A stretch of DNA of 21,377 nt, taken from assembly GCA_030685235.1 (NCBI GenBank), contig MU839318.1, positions 1 through 21,377 of the forward strand. Direction: 5' to 3'. Shown piece by piece: positions 1 to 8,414 of this stretch. Origin of the DNA: Copromyces sp. CBS 386.78 (Eukaryota > Ascomycota > Sordariomycetes > Sordariales > Sordariaceae). Both the position numbers and the translations under genes were made by a program. Each line of letters opens with the position of its first letter. Within the stretch, counting starts at the first letter, position 1. The notes below the pieces were generated by a model that saw only the letters and a list, made by a program, of their open reading frames with translations, was not told the DNA's origin and made no database searches.

Positions 1-113
1 TTCTTTTTCTTTTTCTTTTTCTTTTTCTTTTTCTTTTTCTTTTTCTTTTTCTTTTTCTTTTTCTTTTTCTTTTTCTTTTTCTTTTTCTTTTTTTCCTTTT
101 TTCTCTTTTTCGT
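1..113. repeat. (TTTTTC)n microsatellite and T-rich tail
   Basis: A hexanucleotide repeat of period 6 (CTTTTT) runs almost without error from base 1 to about base 90, roughly 15 units. It then decays into T-rich sequence up to about 113. It reaches the left edge, so its full length is unknown. Such tracts often border repeat-rich blocks or assembly breaks. Confidence 0.97.
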
Positions 114-380
114 TTTATATTTATTTATATATTTAGTTTTATCTTTTGCAATCGCAGCGTTTAAACAGAAACACTACGCCGCGCTGCGTCAATAGGCCTA
201 CGGACCGCGACCTTTGGTGCGAATCCTTCAACTACCGATGGTGGGCGCCATCTCCTTGCTTGGGCATAGGTATTTTAATAATATTAATCTAACTATATTA
301 TCATATCAATTAGACCATTTTAAAAGGATATTATTTACGACTTTAACCGTTTTATTGTTTACGGTTCTAACTATTAAATT

Positions 381-465
381 AGAGAAAGTCTATTTGCACG
401 GTCACGATTGTCTATTTGAACGGTGATCCACTTTTTTCCCCTATACATATCCCTAACCCTATCGT
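381..465 (+). repeat. Left inverted repeat arm
   Basis: The arm begins AGAGAAAGTCTATTTGCACG and pairs with 963-1047 in reverse orientation. It contains two TCTATTTG motifs about 21 bases apart. Confidence 0.85.
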
Positions 466-610
466 CGGTACTAATCCCTCTCGTACCGCGACCGCTAAGC
501 TTCTAGATTTCAGCCTATTATACGTTCTAACCCCTCGTCTGACAGCGATTTCTAACTACCATCGCGCGCATTACGAGATATCGCTAAGTAAACAATGCGC
601 TGTTACTTAG

Positions 611-690
611 CTAGCGGTCGCTAATAGTCGCTGATAGTCGTTAATAATTGTTGATAGTCGTTGACAATTACTAATAGTTGCTAATAATTA
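611..690. repeat. Eight degenerate 10-bp tandem repeats
   Basis: Eight consecutive 10-base units follow an approximate consensus CTRATAGTYG. Examples are CTAATAGTCG, CTGATAGTCG, TTGATAGTCG and CTAATAGTTG. Most differences are C/T or G/A transitions, as expected from RIP. The array lies inside the inverted-repeat element. Confidence 0.85.
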
Positions 691-795
691 ATTAAGCGAT
701 TTAATTGACCGACTCAATTGAGCGATGTGCGATCGTGCGATGTACGATTCAATTAAGTGATTTAATTGAGCGATGTGCGATCGTGCAATGTGCGA
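690..795. repeat. Interleaved direct repeats inside the element
   Basis: AATTAAGYGATTTAATTGA occurs at 690-708 and 751-769. A longer unit beginning AATTGAGCGATGTGCGATCG occurs at 716-747 and 764-795 with two differences. The two repeat pairs have different periods (61 and 48 bases), so they do not form one simple tandem array. Confidence 0.8.
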
Positions 796-808
796 CCGTG
801 CTACTAAG

Positions 809-844
809 TGCCTTGTAAAGTACATTGTAAAATGCCTTGTAAAG
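809..844. repeat. Three 12-bp tandem repeats
   Basis: TGCCTTGTAAAG at 809-820, TACATTGTAAAA at 821-832 and TGCCTTGTAAAG again at 833-844 form three adjacent 12-base units. They lie inside the inverted-repeat element. Confidence 0.85.
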
Positions 845-962
845 TGCGATATAGGGGTGTATATTTAGGTTGGGCATTGCAGTCTGATGTTACGTTTGAA
901 AGAATGGTAATGCCTAGATTTCTGGGCAAAATTTTGGAAAGAATATATATGACATCTATGGC

Positions 963-1047
963 CGCGCGAGGGTTAGGGAAATGTGTGAGGGGAAAAGTGG
1001 ATCACCGGCCAAATAGACAATCGTAACCGTGCAAATAGACTTTCTCT
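963..1047 (-). repeat. Right inverted repeat arm
   Basis: The reverse complement begins AGAGAAAGTCTATTTGCACG, like the left arm. Differences in the first 54 positions are a C/T change and an AA/GC change, after which a 2-base indel follows in the T run. Confidence 0.85.
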
Positions 1048-1569
1048 TAAATTATTAAAGGGAATATTACGAACGATAGAAGAACGTAATAATAAGGGAG
1101 GTTTTAACGCTAAACTGGGAACTAGCCTTTTTAAAGTAGTTTGTTTATAGGTAAATAGGATGCGCGTAAATAGATTGGAGGAGAGCGACCGACAAGTAGG
1201 TCCTAGAGTTGCTTGTGCGACTAGGGTATTTAAATCTAGGTTCAACCGTATATATCTAGTTCTCTCTCTTTTTCTCCTCACTTAAAATCTTCTATTATAA
1301 ATAGAATCCTAGCTTTGCCTTCCACTTTCCCATCCTGTACCCTTGCACGAAGAGGGAGGTAATATAATAATATAAATTCCGCGGCTTTAGTATAGGTACT
1401 ATAGGCCCTATTCGTCCTATCTGTAAGAGTTCTACGAGGTTGATACATAGGTAGTCCTTAATAAAAGTTATAATATTCGACGAAGGGGAAGGAGAGAGGC
1501 GAGTGCTAGAGGTACGGCTTCGAAAAGGATAGCTAAATATAGGTATAGTACCGAAGGTGCTAGAAATGC

Positions 1570-1705
1570 CAAGCCTGCAGACCCGAGGCGAGCCGAGCGA
1601 GCTGAAGCCAGCCGGGTATCCTACTGGGTGGTCTGGAGAACCCCCAGCAGGCACAGGCCTGGCACACGGAAGCCAGGCATTACCTCTGGGCGCCAGACCC
1701 ATAAC
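1570..1705. other. GC-rich structured island in AT-rich DNA
   Basis: About 130 bases of GC-rich sequence interrupt the AT-rich block. They contain a perfect inverted repeat, GCCTGGC at 1657-1663 and GCCAGGC at 1672-1678, with an 8-base loop. TGGGTGGTCTGG near 1625 can partly pair with CCAGACCCA near 1692. No tRNA A/B boxes and no recognisable protein domain were found. Confidence 0.55.
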
Positions 1706-1857
1706 ACTATCGAAATAAGGGCTTTAATTAGTCGAATGGACTTAGACCTATTCAATTGGTATTATAACTATTTAATAGGCACTGCGACTTACGAGCTGTA
1801 TTTACGTGTATTATTTAGATTAAATAAGAAAGGCGGTTAAAGAAGGCAGGATCTGGG

Positions 1858-1877
1858 CTACACCTATAAGGGTGTAG
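1858..1877. repeat. Small perfect hairpin
   Basis: CTACACC at 1858-1864 and GGTGTAG at 1871-1877 form a 7-bp stem around TATAAG. A pyrimidine-rich stretch follows, which could be a remnant of an LTR promoter, but no LTR ends could be fixed. Confidence 0.5.
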
Positions 1878-2040
1878 TACATTTAGGCCTAAATTTCAAC
1901 CTCTCCCTCTTTCCTTCCTTAGCTTCAATTATTTTATTGTTTTGCACATACTCGTCGCGCAGTGTTTATTCGTGCCCGTATTTCATTCTGACACGTCGGG
2001 CATATCCAGCTCCGCCCAAGGGAAGACTATTTTCTATAAT

Positions 2041-2950
2041 GTTCGGTTATGTTCACAACCACTTCGCCACCTCACCCGCCTCACCCGCACCCACACCGCG
2101 GCCCGCGCCGCCCCTAATTGGACCTATTGTAGCCCAGGCACTACTAACCCGCAGGCTTATAAGCTCCGTCACCTAACCCCCCTTACTACAACGGGCCTGG
2201 GACCTTGTAGTCTCATGGCGTAGTAGTTCTATGTTACGGTCCCGTTGATGAAAACATTGCCGGGTGCGTCGGTGCTCTAGGTACAGTTTTCGTAGGTTCG
2301 TAGGTGGGGCGTTGTGCGTTCGTTCCAACCCACAAGCTTACTTGGCGACTGAGCTTTTTGCGATTATTTTTTTGATTGGGGAGGTGGTGAGGATGTTAGA
2401 GCTGGGCGGGTAGATTTTCTTTTTGGTTTTGTTATTTTGTCGAGTGGAATAATGGTCTGAGGCACAAGTAGGATTAGGCATCCTGTAAGACTGGGTGAGT
2501 AACGTTCTTGGATGATGGTGTTGTTGATGCCAGCCGGAAAAGTGAAGGGAACGTTATCGACGAAAGCGACGGGTCGGAACGAGGGTGATGGACGAAGTGG
2601 AGAGCCTTTCGTCTTCGTCTGAATCCTGTATAAACGAAACGTCGAGTTGACCTTCAGACCATCGATTCACCTGTCCCTTATCCAGTCACCCGGGCCGGGC
2701 GACGAAGGCGTACGTGGTGTAGATCCAGCGTTGCCCACGCCGTGTAGGCAATCGATTCACTCGGCTTACCATCTCGGATGTGAACGGCCTCGAGGAAATC
2801 GATATCGAGTATTCTCGAGTATAAGTATTGTACTCCCTCCTGCTTTCAGAAGGTTAACGAGGCCAGTACCGACAACAGCAAGCCCCAAGCCCCCATCTAT
2901 ACCCAAGACAAGAAACCACCAAAACCAAGAAGCCAAACCTCGCAGTCAAA
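2041..2950. other. Intergenic region, promoter of the first seven-cysteine gene
   Basis: There is no convincing gene here. GC content returns to normal. Candidate TATA boxes are TATAAAC at 2629-2635 and TATAAG at 2820-2825. The second lies about 130 bases before the start codon at 2951, similar to the spacing seen upstream of the beta-glucosidase and metallothionein genes. The 100 bases before the ATG are A/C-rich, as in many fungal 5' leaders. Confidence 0.5.
2820..2825 (+). promoter_or_regulatory. Candidate TATA box for the 2951 gene
   Basis: TATAAG lies 131 bases upstream of the ATG at 2951. It is followed by a pyrimidine patch and then an A/C-rich leader ending in GTCAAAATG. Confidence 0.4.
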
Positions 2951-3187
2951 ATGTGTACCAACCACATTTACGTGACGATCTGTCCCCAATGCGATGCCGA
3001 ACACGGCCCCATCAGGACAAGGGAGGAAAAATGCAGGCAGATCTACGAGAATCGCTACACACGGTCATATGGTGATTGCGGCTACATGTCTAACATGGAG
3101 CACTACAGCTACACTACCTGCTCGTCGTGCAGAAGGAGCTCAAGCGAGAGGGACTCGAGAAGGAGGATGTCGGGAAGCAGGAGATAG
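2951..3187 (+). CDS. Small seven-cysteine (MCT...CxxC...CxxC) protein, probably frameshifted
   Basis: A 78-residue hypothetical protein starting MCTNHIYVTICPQC. Cysteines are at 2, 11, 14, 28, 43, 57 and 60, so two CxxC pairs flank two single cysteines. The same layout recurs in the gene at 16618 (2, 11, 14, 27, 40, 55, 58), which supports both as real and related. The paired cysteines suggest a zinc-binding fold, but no named family was recognised. There is no signal peptide. The ATG sits in a GTCAAAATG context after an A/C-rich leader. After C60 the frame turns into Arg/Ser codons of AGA/AGG type and stops at 3185-3187. One base back, the overlapping frame from 3130 continues with G/C-ending codons as a Lys/Glu-rich tail to a stop at 3280-3282. 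A one-base deletion or sequencing error near 3125-3132 is likely. Function is unknown. Confidence 0.65.
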   Translation: MCTNHIYVTICPQCDAEHGPIRTREEKCRQIYENRYTRSYGDCGYMSNMEHYSYTTCSSCRRSSSERDSRRRMSGSRR

Positions 3188-3282
3188 GTGAAGTACGAGG
3201 GGACGACTACCTACGAAACGGAAGTTGTAAAGAAGAGGAGGGGGAGGAGGGAATTAAAGGACGTGGAGGAACGAAAGTATGA

Positions 3283-3761
3283 AAGTGTGAAAGACACGGA
3301 ATGGGAAATCCAAGGGGGAACATGGAGGAAGGAAACGGTTGAGGAGTGGACACGTATGGGAGGGGTATCCGACCGCTTGGAACTCAGATGATGGGGTATT
3401 GTCACTCAGAAGTTAGTGACGTGGAAGGAAAGAAAGGATAGAGATATGAGGGCGGCTGAAGGCCAGGAAGGGAAACAAAAACGAAGCACACTGCTTCATT
3501 GATAGCAGGCAAATTTGAACTCACGCCCCGATACAATTTTGAACGAACACAGAACAACTGCCCAGTGATCCCCCATGACATTCAAGGATTCCATTCCCCT
3601 TTCAATAAACGCCGAAGCTCCAGTTCTGACACCCCTTCCTTTAACCGCCGTGATATAATCCATTTTGACTGATGAAGCACATGAGAATCGCCATCCGCCC
3701 CATCCCCATAACCCTTTCCGATCCATCATCAACGGATCGAAATCCCCGTCCCACCCCTATC
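3283..3761. other. Intergenic, purine-rich then ordinary
   Basis: The + strand is strongly purine-biased (GA-rich) to about 3480, continuing the bias seen from about 3130. No domain, tRNA or repeat was recognised. The rest would be 3' flanking DNA shared by two converging genes. Confidence 0.5.
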
Positions 3762-4043
3762 CTATATTTCTTGGAACCCCGTGATGTCCATCGCCTTCGC
3801 CGTCTTTGTGGTCTTGGTGTTCCTCGTCCACCACCCCTGGAATCTCTTAGTTCGCCCGCCCATCCCCGTGGTGACCTTCAAACAATCCTCTGCCTCCTTC
3901 AGCAACGCCTCGAGTTCCTCTTCCGTGGCATTTCTCGTCAGGAGGGGCTGCATGGAGGCAGTGAGACGGTCTAGACGTGCTTGGTCGAAGCCGTGGACGA
4001 ACCCATCAGCTGGGGTAGATTTTGTATTCTTTTTGAGTGGCAT
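3762..4043 (-). CDS. Hypothetical small basic protein (93 aa)
   Basis: A 93-residue frame starting MPLKKNTKSTPADGFVHGFD. It has good fungal codon bias in its central part and a predicted amphipathic helical stretch, ATEEELEALLKEAEDCLK, at about residues 43-60. The C-terminal third is basic and Trp/Thr-rich (RFQGWWTRNTK). There is no signal peptide, membrane helix or recognised domain. The start at 4043 was chosen over an in-frame extension to 4238 because the extra residues are low-quality sequence and the ATG at 4043 matches the onset of coding-like codons. It could be the last exon of a longer gene, but no clear acceptor was seen upstream. Product and role are unknown. Confidence 0.45.
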   Translation of the reverse strand: MPLKKNTKSTPADGFVHGFDQARLDRLTASMQPLLTRNATEEELEALLKEAEDCLKVTTGMGGRTKRFQGWWTRNTKTTKTAKAMDITGFQEI

Positions 4044-5143
4044 CGAGTATGATATTATTCCTCGAGTTTGACGAATCTGTCGGGTTATTTGTGAATCTGA
4101 TGATGCTATTGATGAATCCTGCGGGCAATTGAGACTGACTGGTCTGTGATATGATGGAGTGTCTGTTCTTGTGACTGATGTGGTTTCGTTGTCGATAAAG
4201 TTGAATTGCCTGAACCTTGAGGCGGCACGGAAGCGCATATTAAAGGGTCCAAGTCGTATTCTAGAAGTAGATACGTTCCTGCTGTCTTCTTTGTCTACTG
4301 AGGCAAGATGTCGGAAAGAGAGCCATACAGGAAGTCCGGCATGCGCCAGGCTGGCTCAATGGCTTTGAGGATGAGCAGGCTAGAACAAAGAACGATACCG
4401 GGAAAGAGCCGAGTCCGCGCCTTTGGAAACTGTAACGGTCTTCTGGGTCGGTGGGTGACCAACCAGACATCACTCTGCGGTAGCGATTTCCTCGTCGGGC
4501 TGCTGTCAACCCCTCGGTGGCTTGATGCTGACCCGGAGAGTCGGGTGGAAGGAGGCACGGGAAGCTGTGAGGCGCCGGCAGTTGATGAACCTATCTCGGA
4601 AAATAGAGCAACAAAAGGGAACCAATGGCATCAGATCATGAAGTGATCAATCGAGGAATCAAAGCAAGTGTTAGAAAGTACAAGTTTGCTAGGTGTCAAG
4701 TCAGACCTAGTTGACGTCCGTTCTGTAACATATGGAGCAATAGAGGAAGAGAGCTATACGAGAGAAGGAACCATGGACCCAACCATGACTGTAAAAAAAC
4801 CAAGAACTCACAGCACAATCACAGCCACTCGGCGATAGTCACCATAACTGGGGGCATTTAGAAAGTAATATGCCTTGGTATCGCGCGCTCCACCCATTCC
4901 GCTGGCTGACGTAAACAAAACACAAACTGCTTGACCGTACAACATCAATCCAAGAGGCACGTTTTTCCAATGCCAAAAAAGCCGAAACGCCTATATATCC
5001 ACCAGGCCCAAGAACGCCAAGATGCATAACCATCAGAACAGACAGAAAAAAGCATGAGAGCAGGCCAAAGAGAGAACACGCTATTCCTCAAACCACTGTT
5101 TGAGTGCCTGTGTCTGTGAGTGAGAAGCGACCACCGTGTTCAC
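4044..5143. other. Intergenic region of about 1.1 kb
   Basis: It separates the 93-aa gene from the 3' end of the Myb/SANT-like gene. A 112-codon frame at 4308-4646 has no codon bias or domain and was not accepted. GGTGGGTGACCA near 4450 recalls the 5S rRNA internal promoter, but the rest of a 5S gene is absent. Confidence 0.5.
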
Positions 5144-6492
5144 CTAGATACTCCTGTTGTGCGCTTCCCTTAGACGCTTAATCCAATGTTTGCGCAAATG
5201 ACTGGGCATCTTGCAGAACACCATGGCCTTGTTCTCGTCCGTGAGGGCTTTTTCGGCCACCTTGAGCTGAAAGTCCATATCTTCCTGGGTGAAGTCTCGG
5301 AAGAAGATCTCGACGGCTTGCTCTGCCCAGCTTAGCCTGGGCTTGGAAAAACGGACCTCTGCCACCTCTTCGGCAGTCGGCAGTCTATCTACTCCTGATG
5401 CGACAGCCCTGGCAATACCCGAGGCTTGGGTAGCGTGGTCAACAGAGCTTGAGGCAGTACGACGGCGTTTTTCAGCGTTAGTAGATCCGCTAGAGCCACT
5501 GCTGTCAGGCATGTGAGGCCTTCTCCGGTTCTGGGCAGGGTTCTCCTCGGGCGGCGTGAGGGCGGAGGTGTTTGGGTTATTTCGTGGTTGATGTGCGGTA
5601 GGGTTGGGCCGGGAATGTGGTGGTGGTGGTGGTGGTGGTGGTGGTGGTTGAGATGATGGCAGGGTTGGCGGAGTGGGAATAGGAGCCAAGACGGGGGCGG
5701 GGATGGGAGAGGGAAGAGGGGCGGAAGCCGAATGGACTGGCGGCGGCGGAGGCATGTGGCCGTGTGAATGAGAGTTCGCGTAGGATGGGTCGGCAAGGAG
5801 GTTCATGATGGTCGTATTAGGTGCATCCTGGTCGGCGTGGCCGGGACCATGACCCGAGCCGGGGCCGGAAGGGTTGAGGTTCTCATTCGGCTTGCGGGGG
5901 CGTTGTTTTGTCAGTCGTTTAGGGGCGCCGCCGGAGCCGATGACATCGGGGAATAAGATCTCGTATAGTTCCTCATGTTCAAAGGGTCTGCCACGAAGGG
6001 AGCGAGAGAGTGGCTCCATCTAAACGGTGACGGGAATCAGGTTAGCGGAGTGACAAAACGGGACGAGGCAACGGGATGCCGACATGACATGACATGACAT
6101 GACATGACATGACGCACCTGCAAATGTCTGGCCCATGCTTCCTCGGATGCATTCACCGTCCTGGTCATGACATCGTAGTGGAAGTCTGGATCCTCCCGCA
6201 GACCGCGCCACAGGCGGAACTTTTTTCGAGCATTGTCGCTCTTGTTGATGAGGTGGCCCTTGTTGGCATAGGCGTTGTGATGAGTGATGAGGGCCTGCAA
6301 TGCGCGGTCCCAGGCTTCGGGCTTGAACGTGTTGCCCTCGCGCAATCCGAGATGGACAGACTCGCAAAGGGAGGTGAAGAAGGTGGTCTCATAGGCTGTG
6401 TTCCAGCTGAAGCGGGGCCCGCGGTGCTTCCCGGGAGCCAAGGCGGGAGGGCCGGCGCCGGGAGCGGAGGCCGGGAAGGGGTCGTCGGACAT
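5144..6492 (-). CDS. Myb/SANT-like DNA-binding domain protein
   Basis: A two-exon gene encoding 416 residues. Exon 1 is 6492-6118 (125 codons) and exon 2 is 6019-5144. The 98-bp intron (6117-6020) has donor GTGCGT, branch point CTAAC at 6045-6041 and acceptor TTTAG, phase 0. Residues about 27-150 match the Myb/SANT-like domain (Myb_DNA-bind_3 type), with Trp30, Trp61, Trp95 and Trp120, the block LINKSDNARKKFRLWRGL, and after the splice RGRPFEHEELYEILFP. Splicing rejoins this domain, which supports the intron. A basic patch (KRLTKQRPRK, about 159-168) and KRRR later could be nuclear signals. The middle is Pro/Ser-rich and disordered, with ten prolines encoded by (CCA)10. The last 65 residues form a conserved-looking helical module (SWAEQAVEIFFRDF...). 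Likely a nuclear DNA-binding regulator; related domains also occur in transposon-derived proteins. Its target is unknown. Confidence 0.85.
5618..5647. repeat. (TGG)10 trinucleotide repeat in coding sequence
   Basis: Ten TGG units on the + strand read as CCA on the coding strand and give the polyproline run of the Myb/SANT-like protein. Length polymorphism between strains is likely. Confidence 0.95.
6081..6110. repeat. (GACAT)6 repeat inside an intron
   Basis: Six perfect GACAT pentamers occupy the 5' third of the Myb/SANT-like intron and abut its donor site. On the coding strand they read ATGTC. Confidence 0.97.
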
Positions 6493-8414
6493 TGGGGGGC
6501 CGTGTGGTCAGTGGTCCGTCCGTGTGGTTCCGTCCGGGATCCTAGGGGTCCGTTGACTATTTGTACGGACCGCGCGCAGCACTGTACGGTACCGTTACTT
6601 GGGGTGCGTTGTCGGGATGGGTGGAGCCCCCTTTCTGGTCCGATGTTTGACGGGTGTGTTGACGCCGTTTGTTGACGCCGTTCAAATGAAGTGTTTGACG
6701 GAGGCTACACTAGACAGTGAGTGGCCCCGTCTACTACCCGTCTGTTTATCCGTCTAGCAACGGGGATTGGAGGATAGTCAAGAAAAAGGAAGAGTAAAAG
6801 GGAATCCAAGACGGTAGCCCAGGGTTGGTCGGGAGGGTGCGAAAATAGGAAACGGAGGCAGAGATGGATCGAGTGCAGTCAACAATGGTGGTGGGTCGAG
6901 GAGACCTGTTTGGGCGGGACTGTAATGTCGAGCGACCGTCAAACCGACAGGTGATTGCGTGTGTATGAATTGCGACGGCGACGGCGACGGGAATTTGAGT
7001 GCGCCTCGGCGTTCCAAGAATGATCAAAGAGAAATGTTTCGTTTTAATCGCGCTTCCGTTTCATGGCGATCATGGGAATCCCATCATCAACCGCGTAGAT
7101 GTGGAATGGATGTTTTGAATGGTCATCAAGTGGCAAGTCAGCCAGACCAGACGAGGACGGGAATAATGGGATGCGAGAAGGAAACTGTGAAAGCGCAGTC
7201 CAGAGATCCATCGAGTCCCGTCACCGTTTTGCCGAAAGAACTGCATGCTGAAGACGGAAGGGCGGGGCCTGTCGGACCGCAGACAAGATATGCTGACAGC
7301 TGGCAGAGAGAGAGGTACAAGACATTTGGAGTCAAAGCGCAAAATTTACAAGTCACCACAAGTGAAACGGAACAGAAGTCGAGACCTTTTCTGCCAAGCC
7401 AGGTCACGGGATCGCATGGACCGTGCTGGAGTCTGGCCAGTACACTAACAATTTCTGCTCCGTGTTTTCGTCCACTCAACCTCCAGATGATGCCCATCCC
7501 ATTCTGCAATCGAATACAGACTCTAGCCTTTTGGGCAACCACAATATCTGGCGTGTCATCGTCATCGGATCATCGGGTTATGTGTGTCAGAACAGCTTCA
7601 TGTGCAGCCCGGGGATATGGAAGTCGTCTTCTTCCGTAATCCGGGGATAGCTTCGCCCACAACTCCACGGCAGCACACGGTAACGAGTCGTTCAAGCTGA
7701 TCATAATCCACAAGGTTTCATCGGGCGCGCTGAGCCAATAATTAGACATGACCGATTAGGTGTGCTCCAGACCACGTACACGCCCAGTTTCAGAATGCCA
7801 AGCCCTTTGTTTCAACTGTTTCGAAAATTACCGACTTCATGAGTCGCATCACCACAACAACATGGGGAACACTCGCTCATCTCTACTCGACAAGTGTCAC
7901 AGCCATCCATAACTACCCATGCCCACAATGCTGGCTCCTAGTACTTGCTGGTTGAAGAGAAGGATATGCGGTCCAGCCCCTTGGAGTTTCGATGCTCTTC
8001 TCTCCCGAGCCTCCTGACGAAGCCTCATCCTTCCGGCGTCAACGGTCTAGACAGCAGACCAAGGCTAACCTGGACTCCACAACACACACTGCCCCTATGT
8101 CATATACATCATGTTGCTGGTACTCCATCACCGACTTGCCTCCTTTCCCCCTCTTTTGCGCTGTCGTCAGTCTAGTGATTCTGGTAATCACACCTCCTGA
8201 CGTCCGAGCGGTTCTGGCTTTGAATCGATATTGCCTCTTTACTGTCCTTTCAAGAACATAAATTAAAAGATGCATTGTTGACATCCAGAGCTTACTTTTT
8301 CTCTCCTTAGCCATCTTTGTCTGTGTTTTTCCCATTCGCTTCTGCTAAATCCTACCACCTGGCGTGGTAGTTGCCTTATTATTCTGTCTTTTGAGCCCCC
8401 ATCACTCCCTCACG
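6493..8414. other. Intergenic region between divergent genes
   Basis: About 1.9 kb lies between the start of the Myb/SANT-like gene (-) and the start of the aspartic protease gene (+), so it should hold both promoters. Near the first gene are four TTGACG motifs (6647-6700) and a 13-bp tandem duplication. Near the second is an AT-rich patch, CATAAATTAAAAG at about 8258, roughly 150 bases before its ATG. A 220-codon frame around 6965-7639 lacks codon bias and domains and was not accepted. Confidence 0.5.
6647..6700 (+). promoter_or_regulatory. Cluster of four TTGACG motifs
   Basis: TTGACG occurs at 6647, 6659, 6672 and 6695, all on the + strand, 155-208 bases upstream of the Myb/SANT-like start codon. 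Two of them form a 13-bp tandem duplication (GTTGACGCCGTTT and GTTGACGCCGTTC, 6658-6683). TGACG is a bZIP half-site. Function is inferred only from the clustering. Confidence 0.35.

Larger units (their letters stand above)
381..1047. mobile_element. Relic of a DNA transposon or MITE with about 85-bp inverted ends
   Basis: Positions 381-465 and 963-1047 are inverted copies of each other. The outer 50 bases differ at only three positions, both arms then share GGTGATCCACTTTT, and after a 2-base indel they share CCCTAACCCT. Each arm carries an internal duplicated motif, TCTATTTG followed by ACGGT or CGGT, about 21 bases apart. Paired subterminal motifs of this kind are typical of transposase-binding ends in Tc1/mariner/pogo-like elements. 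The outer ends abut TA-rich sequence (TA at 380-381 and 1048-1049), compatible with TA target duplication. No transposase reading frame survives, so this is a non-autonomous element or a deletion derivative. The superfamily assignment is inference. Confidence 0.7.
114..2040. repeat. AT-rich, RIP-like repeat graveyard
   Basis: The segment is rich in TA dinucleotides, has frequent stops in all frames, and contains only short reading frames with no recognisable domain. This is how transposon DNA looks after repeat-induced point mutation in ascomycetes. It contains the inverted-repeat element at 381-1047, its internal tandem arrays, a GC-rich island near 1570-1705 and a small hairpin at 1858-1877. 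Composition changes to ordinary GC content at about 2040. Dinucleotide indices were judged by eye, not computed. Confidence 0.75.

Noticed and set aside
968..980. GGGTTAGGG, a telomere-like motif at the AT-rich left end
   Set aside because: Only one unit is present and it belongs to the inverted arms of the transposon relic (CCCTAACCCT also occurs in the left arm).
3505..3540. tRNA-like TTCAAAT loop on the minus strand
   Set aside because: Flanking bases do not form a T-stem and no acceptor, D or anticodon arm could be found.
3781..4071. + strand frame with a hydrophobic N-terminus that looks like a membrane segment
   Set aside because: It is antisense to the 93-aa minus-strand frame, which has better codon usage; the hydrophobicity comes from the complementary Lys/Thr codons.
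4441..4475. Possible 5S rRNA gene fragment (GGTGGGTGACCA resembles the internal promoter)
   Set aside because: Only about 12 bases match; the expected upstream 5S sequence, length and terminal T-run are absent.
4308..4646. 112-codon + strand frame with an ATG
   Set aside because: Random-looking composition, overlapping frames on the other strand, no domain or leader.
5389..5796. Polyhistidine protein on the minus strand
   Set aside because: It is a shifted reading of the (CCA)10 tract and the Pro/Ser-rich exon of the Myb/SANT-like gene.
6965..7639. Long + strand reading frame of about 225 codons
   Set aside because: No codon bias, domain or promoter; an equally long frame exists on the opposite strand, and composition looks intergenic.
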